Shown one piece after another: positions 8,625-16,213 of a DNA stretch of 64,000 nucleotides. This DNA comes from JAYSYM01 sp964543475 (lineage in GTDB: Bacteria > Bdellovibrionota > Bdellovibrionia > Bdellovibrionales > JAMPXM01). The stretch lies in the NCBI GenBank assembly GCA_964543475.1, contig CAZIYJ010000003.1:310001-374000 (forward strand), read 5' to 3'. Both the position numbers and the translations under genes were made by a program. Each line of letters opens with the position of its first letter. The first letter of the stretch is position 1. The notes beneath the pieces are model-generated. The model did not search any database. It was not told the DNA's origin and saw nothing but the letters and a program-made list of their open reading frames with translations.

Positions 8625-9730
8625 TGAAAACGTCATTTAAGGTTTCATTAGTAGTAGCGGCACTTGCTTTGTCGGCTTGCGGGAAGAATACAGAAGATCT
8701 TCTTGCTACAAATCTTCCGCCTGCACCTGCAGTAGAAGCAAAGCCAACGCCTTATCCGGTTGAGCCAACTCCAGCTCCGAACATGGTTACTGACAGCGCC
8801 AAAGTTCAGAACGAATATGAGTCGGGCAAAGTTGACGTACTATTCGTCATCGACAACTCGGCTTCGATGAAAGCTCACCAAGATCGGTTGATTAAGAACA
8901 TTGAGAGGTTCGCTTCTTCGTTCATTAACAATTCAGACGTTGATTTCCATGTTGGCGTCGTTAAGGTTTTCGATTCAAAAACTTTTGCAAATCGCACTGA
9001 TATCACTGCGAACGGGCAGTTAGTAAACGGTTTTGTAAAGCGCGGCGGCGATACAGTTGCTGAGCTTCAAGCGCTTTTAAAAGTTGGCGTTTTAGAGCTA
9101 AAAGATGGTGGACCAGAGTTTGAAGAATCCTTCTCTCCGGTTAAAGCTGCTTTGAGCGAAGAGATGCTCAATGGACCAAACGCAGGCTTCTATCGTTCAG
9201 ACGCCCACTTAGCAGTGATCATGATCACAGACGCAAACGATGACAGCGTGAATTTTGACGAGACAAACTTGCAGGCGTTCTTAGATCAACTTAAAAAAGG
9301 TCGATCAGATAAGTACTCAACGTTCGCAGTTCTTGCGAACCAGAGCGCAGAAGGCATGGCTTGTAAAACTGATCCAAGTGGTGCTCCAGATCGAATTAAT
9401 AATTTTATTAAAATTACTGGCGGCAAGAAATACTCGCTATGTGATCGCGATTACGGAAAGAACCTCGCGAAAGTTGGCTCTGAAATCACAGCGAAAGCTA
9501 TTTTCAATCGAGTCGTAGAACTTACGAACGTTCCTGACTTGCGTTTCCCGATGGTAGTGACTTGCGAAGGCGTCGAAATTCCTAAGGCAACTTCAAAAAC
9601 TCCTGCAGGTTATAGTCTTGCAGGTTACAAAGTTGAATTGTCTCGTGCTTACCAGGGCTGTAAGAGCTCAAGCGCGGTTATCGAAGTTACGTACGCAGTT
9701 CTGAGCTCCGAAAACATCGACATCCAATAG
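8624..9730 (+). CDS. von Willebrand factor A domain lipoprotein
   Basis: This 368-residue protein starts at GTG, with AAGGAG eight bases upstream. Lipobox LSAC gives lipidated Cys19. A short Pro-rich spacer (PTPYPVEPTPAP) precedes a vWA domain from about residue 70. The MIDAS motif D77-x-S79-x-S81 is intact (VIDNSAS), and a second acidic metal-side motif is seen in IMITDANDD. vWA domains bind a divalent metal and protein ligands. As the last gene of the operon it may be an adhesive or assembly subunit of the envelope machine. I do not know vWA lipoproteins as a standard part of Glt clusters. Confidence 0.8.
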   Translation: MKTSFKVSLVVAALALSACGKNTEDLLATNLPPAPAVEAKPTPYPVEPTPAPNMVTDSAKVQNEYESGKVDVLFVIDNSASMKAHQDRLIKNIERFASSFINNSDVDFHVGVVKVFDSKTFANRTDITANGQLVNGFVKRGGDTVAELQALLKVGVLELKDGGPEFEESFSPVKAALSEEMLNGPNAGFYRSDAHLAVIMITDANDDSVNFDETNLQAFLDQLKKGRSDKYSTFAVLANQSAEGMACKTDPSGAPDRINNFIKITGGKKYSLCDRDYGKNLAKVGSEITAKAIFNRVVELTNVPDLRFPMVVTCEGVEIPKATSKTPAGYSLAGYKVELSRAYQGCKSSSAVIEVTYAVLSSENIDIQ

Positions 9731-9762
9731 GTAGCTGCTACCAGAGTGTAGCAATAGTGCGT
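9730..9762. repeat. 33-bp dispersed repeat, copy 1 (GGTAGCTGCTACC type)
   Basis: A 33-base sequence beginning GGTAGCTGCTACC starts on the last base of the vWA lipoprotein stop. The same 33 bases, with one substitution, occur at 50884-50916 over the tpiA stop. It holds two competing inverted repeats: GGTAGC/GCTACC around one base, and TGCTAC/GTAGCA around CAGAGT. It probably belongs to a dispersed family at gene ends. Confidence 0.75.
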
Positions 9763-9772
9763 CACAAATGAA

Positions 9773-9802
9773 AAGCGCCCTCGAAAGAGAGCGCTTTTTT
9801 TT
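9773..9802 (+). terminator. Rho-independent terminator of the Agl/Glt-like operon
   Basis: A ten-base-pair stem (AAGCGCCCTC with GAGAGCGCTT, one mismatch) closes a GAAA loop and runs into eight T residues. It lies 40 bases after the vWA gene and just before the convergent lipoprotein stop, so it may serve that gene as well. Confidence 0.85.
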
Positions 9803-9819
9803 GAGTTGAGTTTGCAATG

Positions 9820-11539
9820 CTATTCGATCGTGCTGACGCTGAAAGGAATGCTAGTCGAGACTTTTCCGTCGGCCGTCGCGATGACGACAATTGTATATTG
9901 AGTGTTCGGCTTCAAATTATTGATAAACACCATGTGAGCCGTTAAGAGCTCAGCGGATACCTCAATAACTGTAGTTTCTCCTGTCGTATCATCTATTAAT
10001 AAAACCTGACTGCTCGCAGGAATGTCTGTTCGCCAAGAGACTTGGATAAAGTCAAAACTCACTTCAACTACGGCTAACTCGCTGATGACTGGCGCACCCA
10101 CTTCAGGTGTCGGTGCAGGAGTTGGTGTTGCAACTGGTGTCGGTGCAGGAGTTGGTGTTGCAACTGGTGTCGGTGCAGGAGTTGGTGTTGNNNNNNNNNN
10201 NNNNNNNNNNNNNNNNNNNNNNNNNNNNNNNNNNNNNNNNNNNNNNNNNNNNNNNNNNNNNNNNNNNNNNNNNNNNNNNNNNNNNNNNNNCAACTGGTGT
10301 TGGTGCAGGAGTTGGTGTTGCAACCGGTGTTGGTGCAGGAGTTGGTGTTGCAACCGGTGTTGGCGCAGGAGTTGGTGTTGCAACCGGTGTTGGCGCAGGG
10401 GTTGGACATTTTTTTTGAATGTCTTGGTCCTTTCCTTTGCCTTCATCTTTTCCTTTTTCACTATCGTCGCTATGATCACGGTCTTGATCGTGATGTTGGC
10501 CACTTGATTTGTATTTGTCTTGACGGTCTTTGAGGTCAAGATCACGTTTTCCTTTATCTTGGTTCCGATCATCGCCCTCATCGTCGTGATGCCCGCGCCC
10601 ATCTTCTTGTTCCTTCGAATCGTCATCCGAGCATTCATTGGGTGTTGGAGCCGGCGTTGGAGTTGGATCCAGAACTTCTGGGCAATACGCGGCGTTTTCT
10701 AATGTCATGCCGTTGCCAGCCAGTACAATTTCCTTTTGGCCAGAAACAGCACCGTATATTCTTCCGTTACCTGCAATGTGGATGTCGCTTCGCACAGCTA
10801 GAATTGATCCGTAGATCGTTCCGCTTCCAGCTAAAGTAACACGGTCAGTGCTAACGATATTGATGACGACATTGCTCGGTTGAACTCCGCCAGAAAGCGA
10901 GATCTTGGCACTTCCTGCAATTTCCGTTTTGCCATAAACGTTGATTATGAAGCGATCTTTCGATCCGCCTTTAAGTAGTAAGATGTCATTTCGTGAGAGT
11001 GTTAACGCACCTTCAATCGCAATGATATTTATTCCGCCGTTGCCGTTAATCAGTTGTGAACCAGTGATCTTTGAGAACTGCTGAGTCGGCTGGTAGCTTG
11101 CGAGTTTTGCAGACCATAGATAAAGGTGGTCAGTAACAGAAATAGACGTGTCTTCAATGCCACCGGTAATCTTCGCATTGCCGCCCATCATCATCTCATT
11201 TTTGGAACGGCGATAGAGGACACCTTTGATGGTCGCATTGCCGCCCATCATGATAGTTGCATCTTGATCTAAATAAACGTTACTTCCTGTTTTTGCGTTG
11301 CCGCCAAGAACTACCTTCGCGTTGCGCATTCCAATTAATGCCGCGTTGATATCAATACATTTATTGGTTGTAGCGACTTCGATTGGCCGTTTGGCTTTGT
11401 CAAAGGCGAAGCTATAAGCTTCGATCGATTCAGTGCTTTCACCAGCTTGCTCAGAAGCCGAGGGTGCACAGCTCTGAAGAAGTAGGCCAGCAATAGTTAA
11501 GCTCAACATGTTACTGATTTTTATGCTTAACGATTTCAC
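9820..11539 (-). CDS. Surface lipoprotein: choice-of-anchor A-like domain, charged linker, Pro/Thr repeat stalk, Fn3-like domain
   Basis: The GTG start at 11539 follows GCGAGG and gives a signal peptide with lipobox LLQSC (Cys24). A beta-helical Gly/Asn-rich domain follows, with NGNGGINIIAIEGALTL and GSILAVRSDIHIAG, resembling choice-of-anchor A domains. Then comes a very acidic/His/Lys region, a (TPAPTPVA)n stalk, and a C-terminal Fn3-like domain (SWRTDIPASSQV, LKPNTQYTIVVIATADG). The stalk is broken by the 100-N gap; the frames on both sides join if the true gap is a multiple of three, so I treat this as one gene. The frame is open up to 11749, but only the GTG gives a lipobox signal. It is likely exposed on the surface. 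Confidence 0.75.
10106..10405. repeat. 30-bp tandem repeat array encoding the TPAPTPVA stalk, interrupted by the gap
   Basis: Near-identical 30-base units (GGTGTYGGTGCAGGAGTTGG plus ten bases) run from 10106 to the gap and from 10291 to about 10405. They differ at single positions (ACT/ACC, GTC/GTT, GGTGCA/GGCGCA). On the minus strand each unit gives ten residues of Thr-Pro-Ala-Pro-Thr-Pro-Val-Ala-Thr-Pro. Such arrays vary in length by slippage. Confidence 0.9.
10191..10290. other. Assembly gap (100 N)
   Basis: Exactly 100 unknown bases lie inside the tandem array. A round 100 is normally a placeholder, and the repeat phase on the two sides fits a true gap that is a multiple of 30 bases. Confidence 0.95.
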
Positions 11540-11877
11540 TTGAACACCTCGCTCTAAACTAGTTGCTGATATCACTATCGGTGAGTTGGGTGAGTCCTCC
11601 AGATCCTCTCCAAGGACTCGAAACTTCAAGGGTTTCATTGTCTCAGTTGCAACTTGAGACGACGATTCTTCAATGGTTTCAACAGCACAGGCATACTCAC
11701 ATTTTCGAATAAGAATACTCTTGAGCACCCCTTTGACGAATTTACTCAAATTCGAAAATCAATCTTCTCGTAAGTGTCGAAGCTGCTGACGTTTAACAAG
11801 GGTGTCGAATAATGATAAGAGTTAAAGCTCTATTGAGAGGCTTTGACCTTCGCGAAAGAACGCTTTAGAACCAGCCC
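11540..11877. other. Intergenic region between divergent genes
   Basis: These 338 bases separate the surface lipoprotein from the divergently read MFS gene. They should hold both promoters. Part of it (11540-11749) stays open in the lipoprotein frame but encodes nothing recognisable. TTGACC (11843) and TAGAAC (11866) are spaced 17 bases apart toward the MFS gene. That would put the transcript start at or near its ATG, which has no visible ribosome site, so a leaderless transcript is possible but weakly supported. Confidence 0.4.
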
Positions 11878-13119
11878 ATGAAATTTTTAAAAGATCTAAA
11901 GTCAGTTCTAAACCTAACGGTGATTGTGGCCGGCCTCGGCTACTTCGTTGACCTCTTTGACATTACACTTTTTGGTGTAGTGCGAGTGGCTTCGCTCAAC
12001 TCACTTGGAATCACTGATCCCGCTGAGGTTCTCTCAAGCGGACTTTTAATTTATAACTGTCAAATGGCGGGAATGATGGTCGGCGGCTTAGCATGGGGAA
12101 TGCTCGCTGATAAACGGGGTCGATTGTCAGTCATGTTTGGGTCAATTCTTCTTTACTCGCTATCAAATTTTGCGAACGCCTTCGTCTGGGATGTTCCGAG
12201 TTATGCATTTGTTCGATTTATGGGAGGAGTTGGATTAGCCGGTGAACTCGGCGCTGCCGTAACGCTTGTGGCAGAGTCTCTTCCAAAAGAAAAGCGTGGC
12301 TTAGGCACAACTGTCGTCGCCACACTTGGAATGTTCGGTATCGTTTGCGCTGCTTTCGTTGGTCAAATGCTCCCGTGGAAGGTCGCCTATATCCTCGGCG
12401 GGACAATGGGGATCGCACTTCTTTTCACTCGATTCAAAATCTCTGAATCTTCGATGTTCAAAAAAACAGGGCACGGCGAAAACCGCGGAAATATTTTTTT
12501 ACTTTTCAAGCGAGAGCGTCTGTTTAGGTACTTGTGTTGCATTGTGATTGGTGTGCCAGTTTACTTTACGACTGGTGTGCTATTTACCTTTGCTCCAGAA
12601 TTGACAGCTGGTTTGGGAGTCGTCGGAACTGTTACTGCAGGAAATGCAATTTTGTATGGTTCGATTGGTCTTACGATTGGTGATTTACTATCAGGAATTT
12701 TGAGTCATCAATTAAAGAGTCGCAAGAAAGCAATTGGACTCTGTCTTGTGGCTGGGCTCGCACTCATTTTCGTCTACACGAACACTAGTGGGCTCACTAG
12801 TTCGATGGTTTATGCGCTAACGTTCCTTATCGGTATCACAGTGGGTTACTGGGCAGTGATGATCACCGTTGCAGCCGAACAATTTGGAACCAACATTCGT
12901 GGCACTGTAGCAACAACAGTTCCAAACTTCGTTCGTGGTTCAGCAATTTTAGCAGTAACGGGCTTCGCTTCGCTTAAGAATATTATTCCATCTGCGCAGG
13001 CTGCAATGATCGTCGGCTCAGTTTGCTTTGGACTAGCGCTCCTCGCGTTGACCCAGCTTGATGAAACTTTCCACCGCGACTTAGACTACAACGAGAAGGC
13101 AAGAAGGCATGAAGGTTGA
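11878..13119 (+). CDS. Major facilitator superfamily transporter
   Basis: This 413-residue protein has about twelve hydrophobic segments. The loop between helices 2 and 3 carries the MFS signature GMLADKRGR, and helix 4 has FMGGVGLAGELGAAVTLVAE, as in the sugar/aromatic-acid symporter branch. The substrate cannot be read from the sequence. The C-terminal residues KARRHEG are encoded by the left copy of the inverted repeat that bounds the S23-type gene, so the original end was probably changed by its arrival. No Shine-Dalgarno sequence is evident before the ATG. Confidence 0.85.
   Translation: MKFLKDLKSVLNLTVIVAGLGYFVDLFDITLFGVVRVASLNSLGITDPAEVLSSGLLIYNCQMAGMMVGGLAWGMLADKRGRLSVMFGSILLYSLSNFANAFVWDVPSYAFVRFMGGVGLAGELGAAVTLVAESLPKEKRGLGTTVVATLGMFGIVCAAFVGQMLPWKVAYILGGTMGIALLFTRFKISESSMFKKTGHGENRGNIFLLFKRERLFRYLCCIVIGVPVYFTTGVLFTFAPELTAGLGVVGTVTAGNAILYGSIGLTIGDLLSGILSHQLKSRKKAIGLCLVAGLALIFVYTNTSGLTSSMVYALTFLIGITVGYWAVMITVAAEQFGTNIRGTVATTVPNFVRGSAILAVTGFASLKNIIPSAQAAMIVGSVCFGLALLALTQLDETFHRDLDYNEKARRHEG
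13096..13114. repeat. Left 19-bp inverted repeat of the S23-type element
   Basis: AAGGCAAGAAGGCATGAAG lies inside the end of the MFS gene. Its perfect reverse complement is at 13537-13555. A further GAAGGCATGAAG follows at once. The pair encloses the four-helix-bundle gene. Confidence 0.85.
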
Positions 13120-13142
13120 AGGCATGAAGGGTGATGGCCGAA

Positions 13143-13175
13143 GGTCGGCCCTAGCATCTGGCGGGCCCCGACCTT
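13143..13175. repeat. Inverted repeat / hairpin inside the S23-type element
   Basis: AAGGTCGG pairs with CCGACCTT across a GC-rich centre, making a strong hairpin with an internal bulge. No T-run follows, so it is not a classical terminator. It lies upstream of the four-helix-bundle gene and may be part of the element or a leader structure. Confidence 0.5.
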
Positions 13176-13232
13176 GAAGTTTTACTCGCTGTCACGATTT
13201 GTGAACAGCAAGCAAAACCTCAAGGAGTTACA

Positions 13233-13535
13233 TTGAAAAATCTTTTTGCGCTCGAATTAGCGATCAATTTTTATAAACTATCTCAAAGCATTAAAATGCC
13301 CAAGCATCTGAAGGATCAGTTTGATCGCGCGGCATCTTCCATTGCATTAAACCTGACCGAAGGCGCATCAAGGCCCACGCGTGTTGATCGTCGAAGATTC
13401 TACTTCATGGCGCTGGGCTCAGCTCGTGAGTGCCGAACGATTCTAACTTTAAACGAGACGACGCCTGCGGAGCTAATCAATCAGTCAGATTTTCTATCCG
13501 CGACTGTCTGCAGACTATGCCAGTCTATGAAGTAG
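13233..13535 (+). CDS. S23-type four-helix-bundle protein
   Basis: This 100-residue protein starts at TTG, seven bases after AAGGAG. The pattern LAINFYKLSQSIKMP, LKDQFDRAASSIALNLTEGA and RRFYFMALGSARECRTIL is the family signature of the four-helix-bundle proteins first found in 23S rRNA intervening sequences, relatives of the Avd protein of diversity-generating retroelements. They are basic and thought to bind nucleic acid; most stand-alone copies have no known function. At 100 residues it is slightly shorter than the usual 115-125, with an altered C-terminus. Inverted repeats flank it between two convergent genes. No reverse transcriptase gene is nearby. Confidence 0.85.
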   Translation: MKNLFALELAINFYKLSQSIKMPKHLKDQFDRAASSIALNLTEGASRPTRVDRRRFYFMALGSARECRTILTLNETTPAELINQSDFLSATVCRLCQSMK

Positions 13536-13536
13536 G

Positions 13537-13555
13537 CTTCATGCCTTCTTGCCTT
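13537..13555. repeat. Right 19-bp inverted repeat of the S23-type element
   Basis: CTTCATGCCTTCTTGCCTT is the exact reverse complement of the left repeat at 13096. It abuts the stop of the four-helix-bundle gene and the stop codon of the TerC-like gene, and a second CTTCATGCCTTTG follows inside the TerC-like C-terminus. Confidence 0.85.
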
Positions 13556-14265
13556 TATGGCTTCATGCCTTTGTTTGCGTTGTGTTGGAGGCGCATCTGG
13601 AGTGCCTCTACTAAAAGCGCAAAGCCCATTGGTAGATAGATGTAACTCTTTGGGACGTGAGCTCCAAAGCCTTCTACGCATAACGTGACCCCGATCGTAA
13701 CCAAGAATGAAAGTGCTAAGACTTTCAATGCGGGATGAGTCTGGATGAAGCCAGCGATTTTTCCTGAGAAGGCTAAAACGAAAATAAACGAAATAATGAC
13801 TGCAGAGTAAATGACCCAAAGATTATTCGTTAGGCCAACGGCTGTAATTACTGAGTCGACCGAGAAAACAATATCTAACAACACGATCTGAGTGATCACC
13901 GAAGAAAAAGTCATGTGAACAACTGTCTTTGCGTTGGCCTCATGGCCGATGCCTTCAACCGCATGGTGAATTTCTTTAACTGCTTTGTAGATGAGGAAAG
14001 CTCCTCCGACGAGCAAGACGAGATCTTTCCACGAGAACCCCATGAAGGCAGGTTGACTGAGAGCAAGAAGCCATGAGGCGCCAAGTAGAAGCAAGCATCG
14101 AGCGCCGAGTGCAATTCCAAGTCCGATGATTCGAGCTTTGTTTCGATGCTCGAGAGGCAAACGATCGGTGAGGATTGAAATTAATAGAATATTATCGATA
14201 CCAAGAACGATTTCGAGACCGACTAGTAGAGCAAACGTTGCGAGTAAATTAACGTCCATGATCAT
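13555..14265 (-). CDS. TerC-family integral membrane protein
   Basis: This 236-residue protein has about seven membrane helices. Two acidic intramembrane motifs, EIVLGIDNILLISI near the N-terminus and LDIVFSVDSVITAVG in the middle, are the hallmark of the TerC/YkoY/Alx family, which is linked to metal (Mn or Ca) export and envelope stress. Its start overlaps the stop of the upstream lipoprotein gene (ATGA), so it is translated from the same message. The last residues, GMKP, are encoded by the AAGGCATGAAG repeat, a sign that the 3' end was rewritten by the neighbouring element. Confidence 0.9.
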   Translation of the reverse strand: MIMDVNLLATFALLVGLEIVLGIDNILLISILTDRLPLEHRNKARIIGLGIALGARCLLLLGASWLLALSQPAFMGFSWKDLVLLVGGAFLIYKAVKEIHHAVEGIGHEANAKTVVHMTFSSVITQIVLLDIVFSVDSVITAVGLTNNLWVIYSAVIISFIFVLAFSGKIAGFIQTHPALKVLALSFLVTIGVTLCVEGFGAHVPKSYIYLPMGFALLVEALQMRLQHNANKGMKP

Positions 14266-14981
14266 TCACCTCGTTCTGGAAGTTGGAAGCCAAGCTCTCC
14301 GCGAAAGATTCGGTCGCCAAGTTTTACTTTGAGCTCACCTTGAGCTTGAAGTGCACCATCGATCTTTACGGTATCAAGTTTCCAGAAAGCTTCAGATAGT
14401 TTTAATCCAAATGACTTTCCTTCTCCATTGAAGAATTCTGCGTCCTTAAAGTCAATATCCCCGGTAGAAAACTCGTAAGTTGGCGGAGTAGGAATCTCAA
14501 GCCAGTATCCACCCATTTGTAAGACCGAGCTCTTAAGCTCTTCTTGTAAACTAAGCAGTGTGCTTAAGCGTTCGTCGTTCTTAAGTTGCTCAGTCTCAAG
14601 CTCTGTACATTGCTTAAGCGATTCTTCTTGTTGGCTCGGCGAAGGCTCGGTTTCGCAAATTCCGGACAAGACACACTCGCATTGGTTTTTTTGATTCGAC
14701 TTTCGAAGTCTTGTCGACTCAGAAGTATAATCCCTGCGAGTTTGCTGAAGATCACGTGCGATTTTAAGTGACTTAACAAGTAGCTGCTTTGCCTCGCGAT
14801 CAAAATTAATCGGCCACAAAAGTGCGAACATCGATTCAGTATTTGAGGAGTAAGCTAGACCTAACTTTTCTTGAGCTTTTAGGACTCTTTCAAGTTCTAA
14901 AGCCTTAGCTTGTGGGGGAGTGGTTGTCTTCACCTTTGGTGAACAGGCAGTAATAAGAATTAGGCAGAGAAGTATTCTCAT
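14262..14981 (-). CDS. Coiled-coil lipoprotein
   Basis: This 239-residue lipoprotein has lipobox LITAC (Cys13). Residues about 25-160 are helical, with heptad-like Leu/Glu/Gln spacing and a CECVLSGIC Cys cluster near the middle. The C-terminal 80 residues are beta-like. I do not recognise the family. It overlaps the TerC-like gene downstream and the barrel gene upstream by four bases each, placing it in a four-gene operon. Confidence 0.7.
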   Translation of the reverse strand: MRILLCLILITACSPKVKTTTPPQAKALELERVLKAQEKLGLAYSSNTESMFALLWPINFDREAKQLLVKSLKIARDLQQTRRDYTSESTRLRKSNQKNQCECVLSGICETEPSPSQQEESLKQCTELETEQLKNDERLSTLLSLQEELKSSVLQMGGYWLEIPTPPTYEFSTGDIDFKDAEFFNGEGKSFGLKLSEAFWKLDTVKIDGALQAQGELKVKLGDRIFRGELGFQLPERGE

Positions 14982-16213
14982 TTGTAAAACACCATTAAGT
15001 TTGCAGCAAAGACTTCGCTCTCAAACGCATTGCGGCCCGCTAAGGTTTTTGAGTACATCGCGCCAACCTGAATCGGAATCAAAAACTTTTCACGCATGAA
15101 GAGGTCGATGGTGTTGATATGAGCGCCCAAAGTTAAAGTCGTAAGATCTTGCGCACTATTTTTTGTTAGAGAGTCAAACCTTGCGCCATCGATACCGCTC
15201 GAAGAAAATCGATCTTTAAACTTTTGGCGGTAAATAACTCCGGCGAATGGTGTCAGGAAGCGAGTGGGGCGAGAAAGTTGCGTTCCGATGCTCCACTCGT
15301 CGCCATCTTTTCCGCTCACTGATCTCTTGTCGTTAGAAAAATTAATTTCTGATGACTCCGGTACTCGCATATCTCGCTTATAAGAAGTTCGCATTCGATA
15401 GCTAGTGACACCCGTCAATTGAAAACGTTCGAACACATTGTAAGAAGCGTTAAGAGATTGAGTTAGGCTCACGCTTTCTTCGAAAAATTCGAGCGGCGTG
15501 AATTGGTCGATGTAGCGATCTTGATTATTTGGGATCGCGAGCATTGTCTCGGCAGAGAGCAGTCGTCTGCGCATCCAGTTGTTGGCGGTCCGGGCAATAA
15601 AGTTAAAGCTCGGAACACCTTCATACTCCGTGATGTAACTTGGGCTATAGTTGTAGTTGGAGAGTTGGTCGCCTAGTACAGTGGCGCGCTTTTGCTCAAT
15701 CTCGTCAGCGCGTGAACCTTGTCCATCAGCTCTCAGCTTGGCAATCATGTCGTTGAATTGCGGAGAGTAGGCGAGTGAAGTCTTAAGGTCGAGTTTCACG
15801 TTCACTCGAGGTGCAACGAAAAACACTGACAAGAAGTCAGCAGCGCCGTAGCCGAGCACATAAGCTTGACTAGAATAACGAATGTTTAAATCATTAGTAA
15901 CTCTGCCGGCCTCAGTTTGCGGTGAGAGACCATTTGATTCGAATGCGGCTTCGGCAAGAGCTCGCTCAGTCGGATCAGAAATCGCATTCGCGATTTCTGC
16001 GACGCTTAAGTTTTTCGCGAGATTACTTGCAAGAGATTCTGACTGAGACTTTGAATTGAAGGTGCTGTTGATGACACCGCTAGATCCGTATTCGTAATTA
16101 AAGACCCAGACTTGATGCGGGATCAAGTCGCTGCTGAGCTGCTGCGGACGGGCCATCAAGTTTGATGCGTCGGCAGTTAGACCAAAAAAGAGGGCAAATA
16201 CTATCGAGAGCAT
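14978..16213 (-). CDS. Predicted outer-membrane beta-barrel protein
   Basis: This 411-residue protein has a short signal peptide (MLSIVFALFFGLTADAS). The mature part alternates hydrophobic and polar residues with many Tyr/Phe/Arg strands (SLTQSLNASYNVFERFQLTG, FLTPFAGVIYRQKF) and ends in FYK, in keeping with a barrel. The function is unknown. The gene overlaps the upstream TPR-like lipoprotein gene by 13 bases and the next lipoprotein gene by 4. The group of two lipoproteins around a barrel suggests one outer-membrane assembly or transport complex. Confidence 0.7.
   Translation of the reverse strand: MLSIVFALFFGLTADASNLMARPQQLSSDLIPHQVWVFNYEYGSSGVINSTFNSKSQSESLASNLAKNLSVAEIANAISDPTERALAEAAFESNGLSPQTEAGRVTNDLNIRYSSQAYVLGYGAADFLSVFFVAPRVNVKLDLKTSLAYSPQFNDMIAKLRADGQGSRADEIEQKRATVLGDQLSNYNYSPSYITEYEGVPSFNFIARTANNWMRRRLLSAETMLAIPNNQDRYIDQFTPLEFFEESVSLTQSLNASYNVFERFQLTGVTSYRMRTSYKRDMRVPESSEINFSNDKRSVSGKDGDEWSIGTQLSRPTRFLTPFAGVIYRQKFKDRFSSSGIDGARFDSLTKNSAQDLTTLTLGAHINTIDLFMREKFLIPIQVGAMYSKTLAGRNAFESEVFAANLMVFYK

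Noticed and set aside
10022..10507. Plus-strand frames with Val/Gly/Cys/Trp repeats around the N gap
   Set aside because: They are the reverse reading of the Pro/Thr repeat array and span unknown bases.
11540..11749. Upstream extension of the surface lipoprotein to an ATG at 11749
   Set aside because: The extra 70 codons would bury the lipoprotein signal inside the protein; the GTG at 11539 has a ribosome site and gives a proper lipobox.
13096..13555. Diversity-generating retroelement
   Set aside because: The S23-type protein is related to Avd, but there is no reverse transcriptase and no template/variable repeat pair in the window.
13481..14120. Short minus-strand frames within the TerC-like gene
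   Set aside because: Shadows of the TerC-like gene, which has clear membrane and acidic motifs.
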